64,000 nt of DNA. Origin: Rhynchosporium graminicola. Lineage: Eukaryota; Ascomycota; Leotiomycetes; Helotiales; Ploettnerulaceae. The stretch covers positions 46,939 to 110,938 of the forward strand of contig FJUW01000057.1 of NCBI GenBank assembly GCA_900074885.1, read 5' to 3'. Positions within the stretch are counted from its first letter, which is position 1. Each line of letters begins with the position of its first letter. The notes under the pieces are model-generated. The model had not been told where the DNA came from, made no database searches, and saw nothing but the letters and a program-made list of their open reading frames with translations. This document shows positions 59,588 to 64,000 of the stretch, piece by piece. A program made the translations under genes and the position numbers.

Positions 59588-59984
59588 TTATCCGGACTGA
59601 TTCAAGTCGTCTCTATTTTCTTGTAAGATGACTACCTCTCTCAAGAGTTCTGTAAGTGATGGATCTAAAATGCAGCCACCTCGGTAGGTTCCTATTCGAA
59701 TGCTGTTGTTCAAGTCCATGAAGCAAGAATTTGAGAAGCAGTCCAGCAGCCATGATATATCAGCCAGTTGTTGAGAAATATTTGGACGATATCCAACCAC
59801 AGTCAACCATCCTAGACTGGTTGGAGTGATTCGTTGGAGTTGCTTTTAGTCCTGCAGGCATAAGTGATCTCTTTGGAAAGTGTCCTCCTTCTTCAGACTC
59901 ATGCAAGCCATGGACTGATATCTCGATGGTGGCTGCATGAAGATGTTTCTCAAGCCCCTTGATTCGAACCAGTACCCGGATCAA
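59588..59984 (-). CDS. Possible hypothetical gene or gene remnant
   Basis: Two minus-strand open frames overlap at 59760-59806: 59760-59984 (74 codons) and 59588-59806 (72 codons). The second reads like protein (ISQQLADISWLLDCFSNS, then SLTELLREVVILQEN). They could be two exons or a frameshifted remnant, but I found no convincing splice sites. No family was recognised, and it has no clear neighbour relationship with the glycohydrolase gene 1.2 kb away. Low confidence. Confidence 0.25.
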
Positions 59985-60254
59985 TATTTTCTGATCTTGA
60001 AATTTTATGTGTGTGAATCAGTGTTATGGGGTCCGTGGGGGTAGAGGAAAAGCGCCTGCTTTTTATTTCGCAAAACAAGCAATCAAAATTCGATGTTGAA
60101 TGTTGAGACCAAGGCCGAGATTAATCACATTCCTCAAGCAAGTCGCATAAAAGACCAATTATTCATCGCTTCACACTATCTGCACGACGCCACCAACTTT
60201 GCAATTATCACCATCCTATCGATATCACCACCATAGGGCGGAGGTACCTCCTGA

Positions 60255-60539
60255 CTATTCATTCGCATCGAAGTTCAAATATATCGATTCATTTGATTTA
60301 TATTGTTCTTCAATAGCTTGTACAACCTCATATGCACTCGGATCCAATTCTATGTATCCTTGCCTCGGTCTCTGAAACTGCAACCACCTGCTTCGGGATT
60401 TATACGTACAACACAAGGTTTTTCTTCTTCTCTCGTAGAGAAACGTTGAAAAAAGAGGCGTCAGCCTAGTTCGCCGGCGTAGCACCAACATATCCTTGGG
60501 ACCTCGTCTCACTCTGTGTAGTGAGATAGTGTCGCACAA
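60255..60539 (-). CDS. Possible small hypothetical gene
   Basis: A 94-codon open frame with ATG at 60537-60539. The N-terminal half is Arg-rich (RRGPKDMLVLRRRTR), and the C-terminal part (GYIELDPSAYEVVQAIEEQY) has protein-like composition and would be a short helix-rich acidic tail. No family was recognised. It may be a last exon whose upstream part I could not find. It lies in ordinary DNA with no RIP signature. Confidence 0.25.
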   Translation of the reverse strand: MCDTISLHRVRRGPKDMLVLRRRTRLTPLFSTFLYERRRKTLCCTYKSRSRWLQFQRPRQGYIELDPSAYEVVQAIEEQYKSNESIYLNFDANE

Positions 60540-61214
60540 ACAACGGCTACATATGTTACACAGCTATCTCAGAGTGGCACGGTTGGGGAAGCTTGTAACG
60601 AGATCCGGGCAGTCGGGGACTTAAAGTGCTGTACTAACCCATCCATCCCTTGGCTCGCCTAGACCTCTAAGTTACTGTAGATGGCAATTCTTGTAGGGGA
60701 AGCTTGAGACTTGATAGAAAAGAAGGAGATAGGATGGGACCGGGCCGGCCAATGCGGGAACCTCTGCGTGCATGCAGCAGTGTAAGTAGGGTCGCGGATG
60801 AAAAAGCTGGTGCACAGGGAGAGACATTATGCATGAAGCTATTTGGACAACATCCGGGATGATCCGGATTATGGAATGGGGAATGTTGGTTTTGGTGGTA
60901 AATATTGTTGTGATTTTTTGTACTCTAGAAGTGGCCAACAGATAGCTCAATCTTCGATACGTACGTACGTCATTTCTATAAGGAAATTCATTAGTGGACA
61001 ATGCCATCTAGCATACAGTGTCATCTCCAGCGCCTTTTTTCTGTCTCGAACACGCTATTCCATGCGTTGCACCTTTTATTTTCGTGCAACAGATTGACGC
61101 CTCTCGGACTTCCGAGTCCCGAATCATAAATACCAGCTCCTGATACATGGATCCCAGCCGTGCTTCCAAACACCAAACGCCACGCTACCATCCCAATTGT
61201 TCTAGCTCTTGACT
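60540..61214. other. Intergenic, 3' side of the glycohydrolase gene; no gene identified
   Basis: Open frames on both strands (60672-61007 minus, 60843-61097 plus) overlap each other and have no recognisable domain. Contains acgtacgtacgt at 60960-60971. Confidence 0.45.
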
Positions 61215-62394
61215 TTAGTAAACCTCAGAGGAAGAAGGCTCGTAAGAATTAGCCATCGGTGTCTTGAACGCATTATGAACGTTCGCCGGCTTGAATACAT
61301 GACGGAAAACATCCAGATCAGTTCTCTTCGACGAAGAGGACGACGACTTCGACGAGGACTTTGACGTCGATTTTGAGGATGATTTTGATGACGAGCCTTT
61401 AGAGCTTGACGAGGTGGGAGTACCAGGTCCCTCTGGAGCCTCGAAAGCAAAGACCACATCTCGGAAGTGACCCATGAACTCGGGATCCTTTAGAAACGCA
61501 TCCCGCCACATGAGTGCGACCTCTTCCGTGGGGTTGCAGAAGCCGGGACCTAAGCCAAATGTTCCGATTACTAAATTGATGTGCTTGTAGTACACGGCGA
61601 TCCGTAAGGCAGTGCGAATCTTATCTCGCATGAGCTCTCGCTCGTCTTTGAACGAGTATTTTGTTTTTTCCGGGTTGAGCTTCGGACGCTTTACTGGACA
61701 GACTGAGATGATTGGGAGAGCTGAGTTTGTTAGCTTGATACCAAGTTTAATAGATCTTAGAAATCCCCACATTTGTATTCTGGCCATGGTGTGTATTTCT
61801 CAGGGCCATCTCGAAAGACAACTAGGTACCGTCAGGAAACATCGCCACTATTGATCAAAACAAACACGTACCAACATTTCCAGAATAGATACCCGTTGAA
61901 GAAGGCATTGGGTAGTTGGACGGAACACAGCTTCCTTCTCCTGGAGTAGTCAAAGTTGCAATCAGGTTACTCCGCCTGCAGAGACATTCTTCAGGTGACA
62001 TAACACCTGATTTGGATGAGTCTCGGTACACAAATGCTTGATGAACAAGTCACATACCAGCTTCCCAGTCTCCTCCTGGCCGCTTGTCGTTAGCAGGCAT
62101 GATAACCGGAATTGGCGCATCTCCTGGTTCTGCCCAGTCGAGAGCCAAATCGATAGGATCCATTTCGTAGAAAGCTAATCATGTGAGATGAAGGCACTTG
62201 GGTTCCTCGGCGGAGACATTACCAAAGCGACAAATCTGAGCGTTCCCTTTTGGAGGCTGAGCTTCTATGGATTCTGAATAGCAGAGGTATGAAGTTGCTG
62301 GCCATTTGTCGTTCATAGTAGCTAGGATGTATGGAATGAACTTCTTCTTTGCTTCCGCAGCAATCTCTGATGGCTTGAGCTTCGAAGGCGGCAT
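61215..62394 (-). CDS. Microbial-type poly(ADP-ribose) glycohydrolase (TIGR02452/DUF2263 family), five exons
   Basis: Exons 62223-62394, 62058-62174, 61872-62006, 61771-61821 and 61215-61720 keep one frame and give 326 residues. The introns are 48-51 nt with GT...AG ends; the last has a GCTAAC branch site. The first Met lies just before PPSKLKPSEIAAEAKKK. The macrodomain-type ADP-ribose site is at the exon 2/3 joint: PVIMPANDKRPGGDWEAG, then a PEECLCRRSNL segment. The bacterial-type signature is GGG...QEE; here it is GGD...PEE, with both Glu kept. The C-terminal ALRIAVYYKHINLVIG and NPTEEVALMWRDAF blocks, ending in FRDVVFAFEAP, are typical of the family. After them comes a Ser/Lys low-complexity tail (61330-61420). 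These enzymes remove poly(ADP-ribose) from proteins. It is the only gene in the window that looks intact. The 85-codon frame at 61202-61459 is its shadow. Confidence 0.85.
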
Positions 62395-63943
62395 AGCTGT
62401 GAATCAGTGAGAAACGTGATAGGAACAAGATTCTCTGCGAATGCACGAAGCGGAAGTACTTGAGGAAAGATATCCCCGATGCTCTGTAACCCATCCCATG
62501 AGGTTGTGGACATGGGTCTACATTATATAGAAAGGGTCCGATATGAACTAGAAAGATCAAAGGTCTCTTCTGATACCAACATTCCTTGCGAAGCCAATAG
62601 CACAGAGCACAGACAAAAGAAAGGGACAGGAGCTGAGACCTACCTATAGGAAGCCATATGACCCGCAGCCTCACTTTCGACTTGTCAGGAATAATATCCG
62701 GCGAGTATACTTTGGATGCAGTGCGCAGATGGAATCTCCCATTTGGGAAGAGACGCAGTACCGATGGTGGAGAATTAATTGTCGGCGTAACCAGCAGCTA
62801 GATGAAATGGCGAATACCGATATGTGCATACCCGATCCCAAGATCTTATTGTGTTCTGTAAGACGTAACGCAAGATTGCCGAAAGACGATCAAGGCAAAA
62901 GCAAGCAAGTGGTGTGTGACTCGCGGGGCCAGAGCACTGAGCTCGAGTGCGAGTGTACTGGTCCAATTTGTGAAGGATCAGATAGTGAGAGCAAATGACT
63001 GGATCCAAAGATCCACTCGTCACACCCACAAGCACCAGCAACCGCAACATCGGTTTTTGTGTCCTAACGCACCGTAAGGGTTGCAAGACAATCATGATTG
63101 GAGGTAACATGACGATCGATGTATGTAGCTGTAGATCTAGCCGAGAGATAACAAAGCAAGGCGATTTTCTTGCACTCTGTCCTGTTTCTGATACGCGGAG
63201 AGTAGCGAGACAGGTGCTGTCCGAGCCGCTGTGGACGATCTCTTCATCTCGTCTCAATCATATGATTCATATCGAAGCAATGTGATTAGCATCAGCAGAG
63301 GCGGGAAACGGTGGGATTTGGAGTCAAAAGCAAGGTGGTTCGTACTGAATGGAGTGAGGTGTGCATGCGGAGGAGACTAAGTGCGGTTGCTTGGACTAGG
63401 AGAAGCGAGCGGGCAGGTTTGTTTTGTTTTCTTTTGTTTGTATTTATTGATTTCAAAACATATTTCGGCAAATCGATGCAGAGACCAATTGCCGTAGATT
63501 TATCATAGGTTTCACATCTAAACCGTCTCTCATGAGATATTTGCGCCAATGCTTCTTAGATGCTAATGCCCATGTTCAACGGCCAGAGTGATTTCCCCCG
63601 CCAGGCGTCGCCGCCACCAACGAGATCGGTAAGATGCGTCTCGCTTCAGAAAGCTCGGACCTCGATTGCTCCTAACCGCGACGCGACCACCATAGCAGAT
63701 TTTATGTTCATGAATAGTCTCACAGAGCTTTACCCCTCTTCATCTGCCTGCCTCACAATATCAGCTTCCTCAAACCAATTTCGCATTCACAACATTGACA
63801 AAAATTTGCAGCATTGAACGCTCAGACCTCGACCTCCATTCAGGATCACAACTCAGACAGACCGCACCGCGATCGCCAACCCCCAGCTTTTCAGCAGCAC
63901 AACGACGCCTCTTTCTTCGGCATATCTCGACCGGGCGATCTAC
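62395..63943. other. Intergenic region between the glycohydrolase gene and the right-edge start; no gene established
   Basis: Several mutually overlapping open frames exist on both strands (151, 160, 96, 89, 85 codons). None shows a domain, and they contradict each other. A promoter for the glycohydrolase must lie at 62395 and upwards. A 5'-UTR intron ending ttcacag at 62400 is possible. T-rich runs lie near 63417-63450. Confidence 0.45.
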
Positions 63944-64000
63944 ATGCGCACATCATTTTCGGGATCTTTAACGGCTATATCATTGGAGAATTTGCCGAGA
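63944..64000 (+). CDS. Possible gene start, running off the right edge
   Basis: ATG at 63944 opens 19 codons (MRTSFSGSLTAISLENLPR) to the window end. The upstream DNA is pyrimidine-rich and CA-rich, as in fungal promoters and leaders. All three frames are open over the last ~60 bp, so the choice is weak. Confidence 0.25.
   Translation, partial: MRTSFSGSLTAISLENLPR

Noticed and set aside
61202..61459. Arg-rich 85-codon frame
   Set aside because: It is a frame-shifted reading of the Ser/Lys-rich tail of the glycohydrolase.
62219..62674. 151-codon minus-strand frame
   Set aside because: It overlaps the first exon of the glycohydrolase in another frame; the glycohydrolase exon has family match and consistent splicing.
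62729..63817. Several 65-160 codon frames on both strands
   Set aside because: They overlap each other in conflicting frames, with no recognisable domain; left as intergenic.

Overview
The window is genomic DNA of a filamentous ascomycete (Pezizomycotina; the class cannot be fixed from this sequence). The evidence is short spliceosomal introns of about 50 nt, a fungal-style five-exon gene at the right end, chromodomain Ty3/Gypsy elements, and heavy repeat-induced point mutation (RIP). Under RIP, C has become T and G has become A, so the sequence is saturated with TA dinucleotides and coding frames are broken mainly by TAG/TAA where Gln or Trp codons stood. Positions 1-58430 are a RIP-degraded transposon block. 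Positions 58431-64000 have normal composition, and the change is abrupt at half of a tRNA gene.

Layout. 1-4148: a chromovirus (family A), minus strand, running off the left edge, whose 5' LTR abuts the leader and 5' LTR of a second A copy. 4149-9880: a copia gag relic, unassigned repeats, a 197-bp terminal-repeat family and a pogo/Fot1-like transposase relic interrupted by a fresh solo LTR. 10020-17800: a milder-RIP island with two long plus-strand genes. One has a Ulp1/C48 protease domain, protein-level tandem repeats and a zinc finger; the other is unrecognised. Both are preceded by the same ~120-bp block. 18600-21025: relics and A-family LTRs. 21026-55310: a five-element nest, each element bounded by a perfect 5-bp target-site duplication. 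Element A (chromovirus, TSD actag) holds element B (chromovirus, taaag). B in turn holds C (chromovirus, plus strand, ttctt), D (copia, taagt) and E (chromovirus, tgtaa; it split B's 5' LTR). A itself sits in an older, oppositely oriented A-family copy. 55424-58430: LTR remnants and very AT-rich DNA.

No transposon gene here looks able to work: the reverse-transcriptase catalytic Asp pair is altered to Asn in all five nested elements. The one gene that looks intact is a microbial-type poly(ADP-ribose) glycohydrolase (TIGR02452/DUF2263 family) at 61215-62394 on the minus strand, in five exons. A possible gene start lies at the right edge.

The best candidates for undescribed biology are the two-gene cassette at 10600-17750 and the antisense reading frames between pol and the 3' LTR of elements A and E. 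All homology calls come from reading the sequence; no database search was possible.
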